Positions 7,928-16,270 are shown, numbered from the stretch's first letter. The stretch: 59,207 nucleotides of DNA from Candidatus Oscillibacter pullicola (GCA_019118935.1 DWXY01000033.1:1-59207); one strand, 5' to 3'. Notes: generated by a model not told the origin, from the sequence alone. Program-made: numbers and translations.

Positions 7928-8575
7928 TCAGAGTTTCTCCGCGGCCCGCTCCAGCGCCGTGAGGTCGCCCCGGCGGAGCAGGGGCAGCAGCAGCCGGAGC
8001 TTCTCCCGGGGCCAGTCCCACCACCGGAGCCGCTCCAGCCGGTGGATGGTCTCCGGGTCGAACCGCTTCCGGATGGGCTTCGCCGGCACGCCGCCCACGA
8101 TGGTGTAGGGCTCCACGTCCCCCGTCACCACCGCCCGGGCGGCGACGATGGCGCCGTCACCGATCCGTACGCCGGAGAGGATGACGGCCTCATAGCCGAT
8201 CCAGACATCGCTGCCGATGACGATGTCTCCCCGGTTGTCCCAGGCCTCTGTGATCTGGCCGACGGGTGTGTCCCACGCCTCGTAGAAGATGGGAAAGGGG
8301 TAGGTGGACAGGGACTTCAGCGTGTGGTTGGCGCTGGTGAACAGGAATTTCGCGCCGCAGGCGATGGAGCAGAATTTTCCGATTACCAGCCGGTCGCCGT
8401 TGATGGGATAGTGATAGAGCACGTTGTTGCGCTCGAACTCCGTGGGGTCCCGGAGGAAATCGTTGTAGATCGTGCAATCCCCCACAGAAATGTTGGGGTC
8501 CGTCACCACCGCATTCAGGTAGACGGTCTCCCGGTCGCCTGTGCGGGGATAGATGGTATTCGCCGGAATCTGCAT
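7928..8575 (-). CDS. CatB/Vat-type xenobiotic O-acetyltransferase
   Basis: A 215-residue acyltransferase with a left-handed beta-helix (hexapeptide repeats, for example IGKFCSIACGAKF and IGSDVWIGYEAVI). It belongs to the group that includes CatB chloramphenicol acetyltransferases and Vat streptogramin A acetyltransferases. The catalytic histidine is expected at His84 in the SANHTL segment. The C-terminal VGGVPAKPIRKRF signature is typical of the family. The enzyme would transfer acetyl from acetyl-CoA to a drug hydroxyl, but many family members acetylate other substrates, so resistance is inference. The ribosome site AAAGGAG precedes the ATG. It lies 85 bases downstream of the CatA-type gene on the same strand. 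Confidence 0.9.
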   Translation of the reverse strand: MQIPANTIYPRTGDRETVYLNAVVTDPNISVGDCTIYNDFLRDPTEFERNNVLYHYPINGDRLVIGKFCSIACGAKFLFTSANHTLKSLSTYPFPIFYEAWDTPVGQITEAWDNRGDIVIGSDVWIGYEAVILSGVRIGDGAIVAARAVVTGDVEPYTIVGGVPAKPIRKRFDPETIHRLERLRWWDWPREKLRLLLPLLRRGDLTALERAAEKL

Positions 8576-8660
8576 GAGGAAATTCTCCTTTCAAATTTGA
8601 TTCATGCGATTCCGGCCACCACAATGCAGCGCCTCACCTGCCGCTCTCTCCTTTCCTGAT

Positions 8661-9311
8661 TCAGTCTTCTGTTTTCTCCCCGCCGCAGAGGGCGGCCAGC
8701 TCCCGGTCCAGGTTCTCATAGAACCGGGCGATGTGGATGCCGTCCACCAGGGCGTGGTTGGCCAGCAGCGTCATGGGCAGCAGGGTCCGGCCCTCCTGCC
8801 GGTGCCAGCGGCCCCAGGTGATGCGGGGATTGCTGTCCGCCGGCGTTGGGGTGGGCTGGGTCAGGGCCGTGTAGGACAGCCACGGGACACAGGAGACGAA
8901 GAACAGGCTCTCCCCGTCCTCACCGTCCTCCAGGGAGGGCGCCTCCTTCACCCGCTCCTGCTCCGCCGCCGCATAGGGCAGGAACTCCCGGAAGGGCCGG
9001 TCCGCCTCCAGCTGGCAGTAGCAGTAGGTCCCGTCCGGCAGGGCCACCGTATGGGAGGAGGGGCAGCGGTCGTACTCCACCACCTGGTCCCCCCGGATGC
9101 GCCGCCGCAGCTCCGGCACGCCGTTGGCCGCCCGGACAGCGGCGTACAGCACCGCCAGGAAGAAACTGCTGCCGGTCTCCCGGCACCAGGCCGCCAGCTC
9201 CGTCACATCCACCTGCACCGTCACCCCCACATAGGGATTGGCCAGGGTCTGAAAGTATGCGAATTGGTCCCGCCGGGGCTCCCGGGACATGTCCACCGTC
9301 CGCCAATTCAT
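8661..9311 (-). CDS. CatA-type chloramphenicol acetyltransferase family protein
   Basis: A 216-residue protein of the classical (type A) CAT fold. The N-terminus follows the family pattern (M-N-W-x-x-V-D, then FAYFQTLANPYVGVTVQVDVT). The C-terminal active-site motif is NHALVDGIH, with the catalytic His186 and structural Asp190 of the HxxxDG signature. Authentic CAT enzymes read HHAVxDG, so this is a divergent member and chloramphenicol need not be the substrate. A GAGGAGG site precedes the ATG. It is the first gene of a probable two-gene unit with the structurally unrelated CatB-type acetyltransferase. Confidence 0.87.
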   Translation of the reverse strand: MNWRTVDMSREPRRDQFAYFQTLANPYVGVTVQVDVTELAAWCRETGSSFFLAVLYAAVRAANGVPELRRRIRGDQVVEYDRCPSSHTVALPDGTYCYCQLEADRPFREFLPYAAAEQERVKEAPSLEDGEDGESLFFVSCVPWLSYTALTQPTPTPADSNPRITWGRWHRQEGRTLLPMTLLANHALVDGIHIARFYENLDRELAALCGGEKTED

Positions 9312-9398
9312 AGGTGCTCCTCCTCATTTTGATCTTTGCAGGTATGATAGCACATCCCAAAGGATTTTGCACCATTTTCCATTTTGAAAAATTTCCTC

Positions 9399-9442
9399 TT
9401 GCCAAGTTCTTCCGGTTGTGCTATGATTCACACTTGTGTGAA
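9399..9442 (+). promoter_or_regulatory. Promoter plus palindromic operator of the AbrB-type gene
   Basis: TTGCCA (9399-9404), 17 bases, TATGAT (9422-9427). A perfect palindrome TTCACAC-TT-GTGTGAA occupies 9427-9442, touching the -10 box and covering the likely transcription start. This is the expected position for a repressor site; autoregulation by the encoded AbrB-type protein is an inference. Confidence 0.65.
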
Positions 9443-9468
9443 AAGTATGATTTCAAGGAGGTAGCTCC

Positions 9469-9723
9469 ATGCCTGGAGGCAAACACATGCTGGGCATGTC
9501 CAAAAACCGGGTCTTCGGCACCGCCAAAGTGGGCGACCGGGGACAGATCGTCATCCCACAGGAGGCCCGCCGGTTCTTCGGCATCTCTCCCGGAGATACT
9601 CTGCTGATTTTGGGCAATGAGGTCAGCGGCCTGGTGGTGACAAAGCCTCAGGTCCTCAGCGACCTGGCGGACGAAATTTTGGGAACAACGGAGGAAAACC
9701 ATGGAAATCGAGACCATGTATGA
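9469..9723 (+). CDS. AbrB/SpoVT-type transcriptional regulator
   Basis: An 84-residue protein with one swapped-hairpin AbrB domain (about 16-60: GTAKVGDRGQIVIPQEARRFFGISPGDTLLILG), the DNA-binding fold of AbrB, MazE and SpoVT. A short C-terminal tail is rich in acidic residues. It overlaps the start of the next gene by 23 bases, indicating coupled translation with the PLP enzyme gene. The AAGGAGG ribosome site fits the ATG at 9469; a second in-frame ATG at residue 7 is also possible. A perfect palindrome over its own promoter is a candidate binding site. It probably controls the downstream enzyme and transporter genes. Confidence 0.9.
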   Translation: MPGGKHMLGMSKNRVFGTAKVGDRGQIVIPQEARRFFGISPGDTLLILGNEVSGLVVTKPQVLSDLADEILGTTEENHGNRDHV

Positions 9724-10993
9724 ACAGCTGGGCATCAGCCGGGCTGTGTATGAATACGGCGAGGCGGTGCTCCGGGACCTGCGGCCCCGGTTCGACGCCA
9801 TCGACCAGACAGCGGAGTACAACCAGGGCAAGGTGCTCCACGCCATGCAGAAAAACCGGGTGAACGCCACCCACTTTGCCGCCACCACCGGCTACGGATA
9901 CAACGACGACGGCCGGGACAACCTGGAGCGGGTGTACGCCGATGTGTTCCACACGGAGGCGGCCCTGGTGCGGCCCCAGATCACCTGCGGCACCCACGCG
10001 CTGACAGTGGCCCTCTCCGCCAACCTGCTGCCGGGGGACGAGCTGCTGTCTCCGGTGGGGGCCCCCTACGACACCCTGGAGGAGGTCATCGGCATCCGGC
10101 CCTCCCCCTGCTCCCTGGCGGAGTACGGCGTCACCTATGCCCAGGCGGATCTGAAGCCTGACGGGACGTTCGACTACGACGCCATCCGGGAGAAGATCAA
10201 CGACCGGACCAAGCTCATCACCATCCAGCGGTCCAAAGGCTATGCTACCCGGCCCTCCTTCTCGGTGGCGCAGATCGGGGAGCTGATCGCCTTCTGCAAG
10301 GGCATCAAGCCGGATGTGAAGATCATGGTGGACAACTGCTACGGCGAATTCGTGGAGACCATCGAGCCCTCGGACCTGGGGGCCGACATGGTGGTGGGCA
10401 GCCTCATCAAGAACCCCGGCGGCGGCCTGGCCCCCATCGGCGGCTACATCTGCGGGACCCAGGCGTGCGTGGACCGGTGCGCCTACCGGCTCTCCGCCCC
10501 GGGCCTGGGCCAGGAGGTGGGCGCCAACCTGGGGCTGATGCCCGCCCTGTACCAGGGGCTGTTCCTGTCTCCCACGGTGGTGTCCGGGGCCCTGAAGGGC
10601 GCCGTCTTTGCCGCCAACATCTATGAGAAGCTGGGCTTCGCCTGTGTCCCCAACGCCACGGAGAGCCGCCACGACATCATCCAAGCGGTGACCCTGGGCA
10701 GTGCCGAGGCCATGGTGGCCTTCTGCAAGGGCATCCAGGCCGCCGCCCCGGTGGACAGCTACGTGACCCCGGAGCCCTGGGCCATGCCGGGCTATGACTC
10801 CGATGTCATCATGGCCGCCGGCGCCTTCGTCCAGGGCAGCTCCATCGAGCTCTCCGCCGACGGGCCCATCCGTCCCCCCTACGCCGTCTACTTCCAGGGC
10901 GGCCTCACCTGGTACCACGCCAAGCTGGGCATCCTCATGAGCCTCCAGAAGCTGGTGGAGGCGGGTCTGGTGACCCTGCCGGAAGGCAAATAA
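9701..10993 (+). CDS. Methionine gamma-lyase family / 'aluminum resistance' PLP enzyme (YnbB-like)
   Basis: A 430-residue fold-type I PLP enzyme of the family annotated as aluminum resistance protein or methionine gamma-lyase family (Alum_res). The family hallmarks are an N-terminal DQTAEYNQGKVLHAMQ segment, TTGYGYNDDGR, the PLP phosphate-binding region around ITCGTHAL, the Asp of VDNCYGEF, and the probable Schiff-base lysine in IQRSKGY (near residue 180). The physiological substrate of this family is not settled; a C-S lyase activity is only suggested by similarity. The start overlaps the abrB-type gene, and the EamA transporter gene follows 35 bases downstream. All three look like one operon. 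Confidence 0.9.
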   Translation: MEIETMYEQLGISRAVYEYGEAVLRDLRPRFDAIDQTAEYNQGKVLHAMQKNRVNATHFAATTGYGYNDDGRDNLERVYADVFHTEAALVRPQITCGTHALTVALSANLLPGDELLSPVGAPYDTLEEVIGIRPSPCSLAEYGVTYAQADLKPDGTFDYDAIREKINDRTKLITIQRSKGYATRPSFSVAQIGELIAFCKGIKPDVKIMVDNCYGEFVETIEPSDLGADMVVGSLIKNPGGGLAPIGGYICGTQACVDRCAYRLSAPGLGQEVGANLGLMPALYQGLFLSPTVVSGALKGAVFAANIYEKLGFACVPNATESRHDIIQAVTLGSAEAMVAFCKGIQAAAPVDSYVTPEPWAMPGYDSDVIMAAGAFVQGSSIELSADGPIRPPYAVYFQGGLTWYHAKLGILMSLQKLVEAGLVTLPEGK

Positions 10994-11028
10994 CGCTTTG
11001 AATACAATGATTTAGGAGAAAACGTAAT

Positions 11029-11955
11029 ATGTGGTTTTGGCTCTCTCTGATCGCGCTGCTCTGCTGGAGCGGCTCCGACCTCTTTTCCAAAATCGGCTGC
11101 CGGGACGCCCGGGACAAGTACAGCCACCTGAAAATGGTGATGGCCGTGGGCGTCGTCATGGGCCTTCACGCGGCCTACGAGGTCTTTGTGGGCGGCACGG
11201 TCATCAATCTGGACATCATCCTGACATACCTGCCTGTGTCGATCCTGTACATTCTCTCCATGGCCATGGGCTATGTGGGCCTGCGGTACATCGAGCTGTC
11301 CATCTCCTCCCCCATCTGCAACTCCTCCGGCGCCCTGGTGGCCGTGCTGGCTATCCTCTTTGACGGCATCGCCGGATACTCTCCCCTGGCCCTGTTCGCC
11401 GTGGCGCTGGTGTGTGTGGGCGCCGTGGGCCTGGGCGTGGTGGAGGTCCGGGAGGATGACGAACTGCGCATCGAGCGGCAGAAGGCAAGCAATTACAAGT
11501 ACACCAAGAGCTTCATGGCCCTGGCCATGCCCGCGGCCTACTGCGTGCTGGACGCCGCCGGCACCTTTGCCGACAGCCGGGTGCTGGAGATCATCAGCCG
11601 CACCGTGGAGGACTACGAGGCCAGCGCCAACGTGGCCTATGAGCTGACGTTCCTGCTGGCCGGCATCCTCTCCTTTGTGTACGTGGTGCTCATCAAAAAG
11701 GACCGGCTGGTGCCGAAAATGGAGGCGCCCAAGTACGTGGGCGCCGTCTGTGAGACCGCCGGACAGTTCGCCTACATCTACGCCATCGCGGACACGGAGC
11801 ATCTGGCCATGTCCGCCCCCATCATCGCCTCCTACTGCGCGGCCTCCGTGCTGTGGAGCCGGATCTTCCTGAAGGAGAAGCTCTCCTGGAAGCACTACGC
11901 CATGATCGCGCTGATCGTGGCGGGCATCGCCATCATGGGCGTGTTCGATCTGTAA
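11029..11955 (+). CDS. EamA/DMT-type transporter
   Basis: A 308-residue integral membrane protein with about ten hydrophobic segments arranged as two EamA repeats (about 1-140 and 160-308), typical of the drug/metabolite transporter superfamily. The central cytoplasmic loop is charged (VREDDELRIERQKASNYKYTKS). The last helices (CAASVLWSRIFLKEKLSWKHYAMI) carry the usual EamA C-terminal pattern with E-K-L. It is the last gene of the AbrB/PLP-enzyme operon and ends in a strong terminator, so it may export a product or import a substrate of that enzyme. The substrate is unknown. Confidence 0.88.
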   Translation: MWFWLSLIALLCWSGSDLFSKIGCRDARDKYSHLKMVMAVGVVMGLHAAYEVFVGGTVINLDIILTYLPVSILYILSMAMGYVGLRYIELSISSPICNSSGALVAVLAILFDGIAGYSPLALFAVALVCVGAVGLGVVEVREDDELRIERQKASNYKYTKSFMALAMPAAYCVLDAAGTFADSRVLEIISRTVEDYEASANVAYELTFLLAGILSFVYVVLIKKDRLVPKMEAPKYVGAVCETAGQFAYIYAIADTEHLAMSAPIIASYCAASVLWSRIFLKEKLSWKHYAMIALIVAGIAIMGVFDL

Positions 11956-11957
11956 TG

Positions 11958-11998
11958 AAAAAGTCCCCCCTGTGCCGGAACACAGGGGGAACTTTTTT
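11958..11998 (+). terminator. Intrinsic terminator of the AbrB-lyase-EamA operon
   Basis: AAAAAGTCCCCCCTGTG (11958-11974) pairs with 11981-11998 around a 6-base loop and ends in six T residues. The A/T flanks make it bidirectional with the convergent popT-type gene. Confidence 0.88.
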
Positions 11999-12004
11999 CA
12001 TATT

Positions 12005-12856
12005 TCAAGCCCTGCCGTTCTCCTGGATCCGCTTATCCAGCCGGGCCATAAAGAAGGCCAGCAAGAAGCCGCCGATGCAGCAGACCGCCGACAGCACGAT
12101 CTCCCACGCGCCCACATAACTGGTGGGGATGATGACCAATGTGGAGGCCAGCACGATGCCGAAGATCCCGTGGAAGGCGATGGAGTAGTGCTTCCGGAAG
12201 AACCAGCTCACCAGCCTTGCCAGCAGCAGGATCGTCAGCACCATCCCCGGCAGGCAGGCGGAGAGCACCAGGAAGTCCAGCCGGGCCAGCCCCTCCAGCA
12301 TGGGCTGGTACAGCCCCAGGGCCATCATCACCGAGGAGGAGGTCATGCCCGGGATCACCAGGCTCATGCCCCACAGGGCGCCGCAGAAGTTATACCACCA
12401 GAAGTTGGGCTCCACAGTGACGCAGATCACTTTTCCTACGTAAAACAGGCTGAAAAAGATAGCGGCGGCGCACACCGCCATGCTGATCCAGGAGCCCAGG
12501 CTCCGTCCCTCCTTCCCCGCCTCCCGGAAGAGGGAGGGGACCGTGCCCACGATCAGGCCGATGAACAGCCAGGTGGTAACGGTGCTGGAGACGTCGATGG
12601 CGGCGGCGATCCCCTTGGCAAAGCCCAAAAAGCCGATGGCGCCCCCCAGGCCGATGGGCAGGAACCACCGCCAGTATTTGGGGATGGCCTCCCGGGGGTG
12701 GGTCAGCACCTCCATAAAGGGACGGTAGATGTCGAACACCACCGCCAGCACCCCGCCGGAGACCCCCGGCAGGATGGCGCCGGCCCCGATCAGGACGCCG
12801 CACAGCAGGTCCCGCAGCCAGCGTATGCCAAAATTCTGATCCCGCTTCCGCCTCAA
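12005..12856 (-). CDS. popT: DUF368 polyprenyl-phosphate transporter (PopT type)
   Basis: A 283-residue polytopic membrane protein of the DUF368 family, recently shown in other bacteria to recycle undecaprenyl phosphate across the membrane for wall synthesis. The two inverted signature motifs are visible: GAGAILPGVSGGVLAVVF (about 23-40) and LVIPGMTSSSVMMALGLY (about 165-183). Both are re-entrant-loop-like and Pro/Gly/Ser rich. The start is TTG, supported by a GGAGG site 8 bases upstream. An in-frame ATG is not available, and a five-codon ATG frame ending over the TTG is probably meaningless. A TTGCAA-17-TATCAT promoter lies at 12893-12921. The gene is monocistronic. Confidence 0.9.
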   Translation of the reverse strand: MRRKRDQNFGIRWLRDLLCGVLIGAGAILPGVSGGVLAVVFDIYRPFMEVLTHPREAIPKYWRWFLPIGLGGAIGFLGFAKGIAAAIDVSSTVTTWLFIGLIVGTVPSLFREAGKEGRSLGSWISMAVCAAAIFFSLFYVGKVICVTVEPNFWWYNFCGALWGMSLVIPGMTSSSVMMALGLYQPMLEGLARLDFLVLSACLPGMVLTILLLARLVSWFFRKHYSIAFHGIFGIVLASTLVIIPTSYVGAWEIVLSAVCCIGGFLLAFFMARLDKRIQENGRA

Positions 12857-12892
12857 CGCTGTTCCTCCATCCTCCTGGGTATTGTGGATTTT

Positions 12893-12921
12893 ATGATAGC
12901 AGTTTTGCCCAGCGGTTGCAA
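12893..12921 (-). promoter_or_regulatory. Promoter of the DUF368 gene
   Basis: On the minus strand, TTGCAA (12916-12921), 17 bases, TATCAT (12893-12898). The region between this promoter and the Met T-box promoter (12922-13037) shows nothing else I can assign. Confidence 0.6.
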
Positions 12922-13037
12922 TCCGATACTGCCTCTTCTTTTGAAAAAATTCCCGGTTTCGACAGCACCCGACGCCGCTTTGTGGAAACTCACAGAACCA
13001 CGTATCTTTTCCCCGGATTTCTGTGCAGGTTGCCCTG

Positions 13038-13066
13038 TTGACTTTTCCGGTGTTATCAGATAAACT
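13038..13066 (+). promoter_or_regulatory. Promoter of the Met T-box leader
   Basis: TTGACT (13038-13043), 17 bases, TAAACT (13061-13066), about 30 bases upstream of the T-box structure. Confidence 0.6.
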
Positions 13067-13093
13067 ATGAGACAGTTATTGAATAACTTGATA

Positions 13094-13362
13094 GCAAAAA
13101 GACGATGAAGAGAAGAGTACCCAGGCAGATACAGCGCAGAGAGCCTCGTGTGGTGAGAAGAGGTCTGGAAGGGCTTGGAGAACATGGTCTCGGAGTTGCG
13201 TGGCCGACCGCCGCCCCGGCATAGGTCACGACGTGGGCGCACGTCACAGCGCAGGGGTGTGTTGGCACTCCCAAAGGCCGCTTTTGTGAGGAAGCGTGCG
13301 AATCAAGGTGGTACCACGGCGAATTCCGTCGTCCTTGAGACCTGTGTCTCAAGGACTTTTTT
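13094..13362 (+). ncRNA. T-box leader, methionine specifier, upstream of metNIQ
   Basis: The leader begins with the typical GACGATGAAGAG sequence. It carries the T-box core AAGGTGGTACCACGG (13305-13319) and ends in a terminator: an 11-bp stem (13331-13341 with 13346-13356) plus six T residues (13357-13362). The likely specifier is ATG at 13184-13186, followed by a purine and the TCTCGGAG strand of Stem I, with the same codon-to-GGAG spacing as in the Phe and Ala T-boxes here. Uncharged tRNA-Met should therefore switch on the methionine importer genes. This matches the identity of the downstream operon. Confidence 0.93.
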
Positions 13363-13396
13363 GTTGCTAAAATTCACTGGAAAGGAGCGTTGTCCC

Positions 13397-14407
13397 GTGT
13401 CTATCATTCAAATTCAGCACCTGTACAAGACCTTCGGAACGGGTGAAAACGCCGTCCATGCCCTGGAGGACATCAGCCTGGATATTCAGGAGGGAGAGAT
13501 CTTCGGAATCATCGGCCTCTCCGGTGCCGGCAAGAGCACCCTGGTGCGGTGCATGAACCTGCTGGAGCGCCCCACCTCCGGCACCGTGATCGTGGACGGG
13601 AAGGATATGACGGCCCTCAGCGAAAAAGAGCTGCGGCTGGCCCGTCGGAACGTCACCATGATCTTCCAGAGCTTCAACCTGCTGATGCAGCGGACGGTGC
13701 TGAAAAACGTCTGCTTCCCCATGGAGCTCAGCGGCACCCCCGCCGCCCAGGCCAGAAAGCGGGCCCTGGAGCTGCTGGACCTGGTGGGCCTGCGGGAGAA
13801 GGCGGACGCCTATCCCTCCCAGCTCTCCGGCGGGCAGAAGCAGCGGGTGGCCATCGCCCGGGCCCTGGCAACGGACCCCAAGGTCCTGCTGTGCGACGAG
13901 GCCACCTCCGCCCTGGACCCCACCACCACCGCCTCCATCCTGGCCTTGCTGAAGGACCTGAATGAAAAGCTGGGGGTCACCGTGGTGGTCATCACCCACC
14001 AGATGAGCGTCATCGAGGAGATCTGCTCCCGGGTGGCGATCCTGGACGGCGGCGTGATGGCTGAACAGGGCAAGGTGGAGGACATCTTCTCCAATCCCCA
14101 CACGGACGCGGCCCGGCGGCTGGTGTACCCCGGCGGCGTCAGCCTGGAACAGTATCCGGCGGGCACTCACGCCGTCCGCGTGGCCTTCAACGGCGGCACG
14201 GCATACCAGCCCCTGATCGCGTCTCTCGCCATCGACCTGGGGGTCAAGGTCAATATTCTGGGCGCCGACACCCGCAACATCGAGGGCAGGGCCTTCGGCA
14301 CCATGCTGCTGGGGCTGCCGGACGACCCCAACGAGGCAGCCAAAGCTCTCAGCTATATCCGGGCGCAGCCCAATGTCTCTGCGGAGGAGGTGGAGTACCA
14401 TGTTTGA
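13397..14407 (+). CDS. metN: Methionine ABC importer, ATP-binding protein
   Basis: A 336-residue ATPase of the MetNIQ D/L-methionine importer on the cytoplasmic face. It has Walker A GLSGAGKST, signature LSGGQKQRVAIARAL, Walker B LLCDEATSALD and a C-terminal NIL regulatory domain (about 255-336), which in the E. coli homologue binds methionine and inhibits uptake. The start is taken as GTG at 13397, because AAAGGAG lies 9 bases upstream and the conserved protein begins at SIIQIQHLYKTF. A longer open frame to the left runs through the T-box and is not credible. It overlaps metI by 8 bases. Confidence 0.95.
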   Translation: MSIIQIQHLYKTFGTGENAVHALEDISLDIQEGEIFGIIGLSGAGKSTLVRCMNLLERPTSGTVIVDGKDMTALSEKELRLARRNVTMIFQSFNLLMQRTVLKNVCFPMELSGTPAAQARKRALELLDLVGLREKADAYPSQLSGGQKQRVAIARALATDPKVLLCDEATSALDPTTTASILALLKDLNEKLGVTVVVITHQMSVIEEICSRVAILDGGVMAEQGKVEDIFSNPHTDAARRLVYPGGVSLEQYPAGTHAVRVAFNGGTAYQPLIASLAIDLGVKVNILGADTRNIEGRAFGTMLLGLPDDPNEAAKALSYIRAQPNVSAEEVEYHV

Positions 14408-15143
14408 GTCCATCGCGGCCTTCTGGGCCGAATACGGCAATGTGCTGACAGACGGTGTCTGGGACACCCTGGTGATGGTGGTGATTTCCACCGCATTCGC
14501 CTATCTGATCGGCCTCCCTCTGGGGGTGGCCCTGATCCTGACCCAGCCCCACGGCATCCGGCCCCACCGGGGCGTCTACCGGGTGCTGGACTGGATTGTC
14601 AACATCGGCCGGTCCGTCCCCTTCATCATCCTGATGGTGGCCATCATGCCCTTCACCCGCCTGGTGGTGGGGACCACCATCGGCGTCAAGGGCGCCATCG
14701 TGCCTCTGGTGGTGTCCGCCGCCCCCTTCATCGCCCGAATGGTGGAGACCTCCCTGAATGAGGTGGACGCCGGTGTGGTCGAGGCCGCCCAGTCCATGGG
14801 CGCCTCCACCCTCCAGATCGTCTGGAAGGTGTACCTGCCGGAGGCGAAGCCCTCTCTGATCCTGGGGGGCGCCATCTCCCTGGTGACGATTCTGGCCTAT
14901 ACCGCCATCGCCGGCACCGTGGGCGCCGGCGGCCTGGGCGACATCGCCGTCCGGTACGGCCACCAGCGGGGCATCACCTCCGTCATGTGGGTGACGGTGG
15001 TATTCCTGATCATTCTGGTGCAGGTGGTCCAGCTGATTTTCAACTGGCTGTCCCGGCGCATCGACAAGCGGCTGGACCAGACGTCCGGTGCCAAAAAATC
15101 CGGCCCCCTCGATCTGCTGGCCCGCTTTGCCCATACCAAGTGA
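14400..15143 (+). CDS. metI: Methionine ABC importer, permease
   Basis: A 247-residue inner-membrane permease of MetNIQ with five or six membrane helices. The EAA loop (EAAQSMGASTLQIVWKVYLPEAKPSL) contacts the MetN ATPase. The C-terminal SRRIDKRLDQ segment is the usual cytoplasmic end. The ATG at 14400 lies inside the last codons of metN and is preceded by GGAGGTGGAG, so translation is coupled. An upstream in-frame ATG would extend it by nine residues without a ribosome site. Confidence 0.95.
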   Translation: MFESIAAFWAEYGNVLTDGVWDTLVMVVISTAFAYLIGLPLGVALILTQPHGIRPHRGVYRVLDWIVNIGRSVPFIILMVAIMPFTRLVVGTTIGVKGAIVPLVVSAAPFIARMVETSLNEVDAGVVEAAQSMGASTLQIVWKVYLPEAKPSLILGGAISLVTILAYTAIAGTVGAGGLGDIAVRYGHQRGITSVMWVTVVFLIILVQVVQLIFNWLSRRIDKRLDQTSGAKKSGPLDLLARFAHTK

Positions 15144-15230
15144 CCCCCGGCGTTTTCATCGTTTGTCTCTTGGAAATCCGGCAAGCGTTTGAAATACATC
15201 ATAAATGATATTTTATTGGAGGAACGAAAC

Positions 15231-16082
15231 ATGAAAAAGAAGCTGCTGGCCCTGCTGCTGGGCCTGACCCTGTGCCTGTCCCTGGCCGCCTGCGGCGGCT
15301 CCGCCGATGACAGCAGTTCCGCTGATGACGGCGCCGCCGAGGAGAGCGGCGATGCCGCTGAGACCGTCACCCTGACGGTGGCCGCCTCCCCCACCCCCCA
15401 CGCCGAGATTCTGAACCAGTGCGTGCCCATCCTGGCGGAGCAGGGCATCGAGCTGGTGGTCAATGAGTACAGCGACTATGTGGTGCCCAACACTGCCGTG
15501 GAGGACGGCGACGAGGACGCCAACTACTTTCAGCACATCCCCTATCTGGAGGAGTTCAATGAGACCCGCGGCACCCATCTGGTAGACGTAGCCTCCGTCC
15601 ATATCGAGCCCATGGGCGTCTATGCCGGCAAGACGGCCTCTCTGGAGGAGCTGGCCGACGGCGCCGTCATCGCCATCCCCAACGACGCCACCAACGAGGG
15701 CCGCGCCCTTCTGCTGCTGGAGGCCCAGGGCCTGATCACCCTGGATGACAGCTCCAACCTGACCGCCACCCCCAACAACATCGTGGACAATCCCAAGAAT
15801 CTGGAGTTTCAGGAGCTGGAGGCTGCCACCATCCCCAGCGTGCTGGCGGACGTGGATCTGGCCGTCATCAACTCCAACTACGCCCTGGGCGCCGGCCTGA
15901 ACCCCACCACGGACGCCCTGGCCATCGAGTCCAGCGACTCTCCCTATGTCAACGTGCTGGTGGTGAAGGAGGGCAATGAGAACAACGAGGCTATCCAGGC
16001 CCTGGTGGAGGCTCTCCACTCCGACACCATCCGGGACTACATCACCGAGACCTTCGACGGCGCTGTGGTACCTGCTTTCTAA
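15231..16082 (+). CDS. metQ: Methionine-binding lipoprotein
   Basis: A 283-residue NlpA/MetQ-family substrate-binding lipoprotein. The signal peptide MKKKLLALLLGLTLCLSLAAC ends in a lipobox with the lipidated Cys near residue 21. It is followed by an acidic Ser-rich linker and the binding domain (VAASPTPHAEILNQCVPILAE..., with conserved YVxPNxAVExGDxDANYFQHIPYLE). The start at 15231 has GGAGG 9 bases upstream; an earlier in-frame ATG at 15189 has none. It is the third gene of the Met T-box operon and is followed by a strong terminator. Confidence 0.95.
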   Translation: MKKKLLALLLGLTLCLSLAACGGSADDSSSADDGAAEESGDAAETVTLTVAASPTPHAEILNQCVPILAEQGIELVVNEYSDYVVPNTAVEDGDEDANYFQHIPYLEEFNETRGTHLVDVASVHIEPMGVYAGKTASLEELADGAVIAIPNDATNEGRALLLLEAQGLITLDDSSNLTATPNNIVDNPKNLEFQELEAATIPSVLADVDLAVINSNYALGAGLNPTTDALAIESSDSPYVNVLVVKEGNENNEAIQALVEALHSDTIRDYITETFDGAVVPAF

Positions 16083-16104
16083 GGTGATCCCCCTTGAATC
16101 CGCT

Positions 16105-16142
16105 TGTGCCGGAGAGGCTTTGTCTCTCCGGCACAGCTTTTT
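16105..16142 (+). terminator. Intrinsic terminator of metNIQ
   Basis: A 12-bp perfect stem (16105-16116 with 16124-16135) followed by GCTTTTT. Confidence 0.88.
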
Positions 16143-16270
16143 GAGGATTTCCAATGTTAAAATCGTGTAAAATTTTTCGCGGAAACCAGTAGCATTTCCA
16201 GATTCTCCGTGCTAGAATATGGCTTGCGTCATACGGCGCAAATTCTGGGATATGTACGAGGTTTTCTGAC

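Noticed and set aside
13175-13396. An N-terminal extension of MetN upstream of 13397
   Set aside because: It would translate the Met T-box terminator region. The GTG at 13397 has an AAAGGAG site and matches the family N-terminus.
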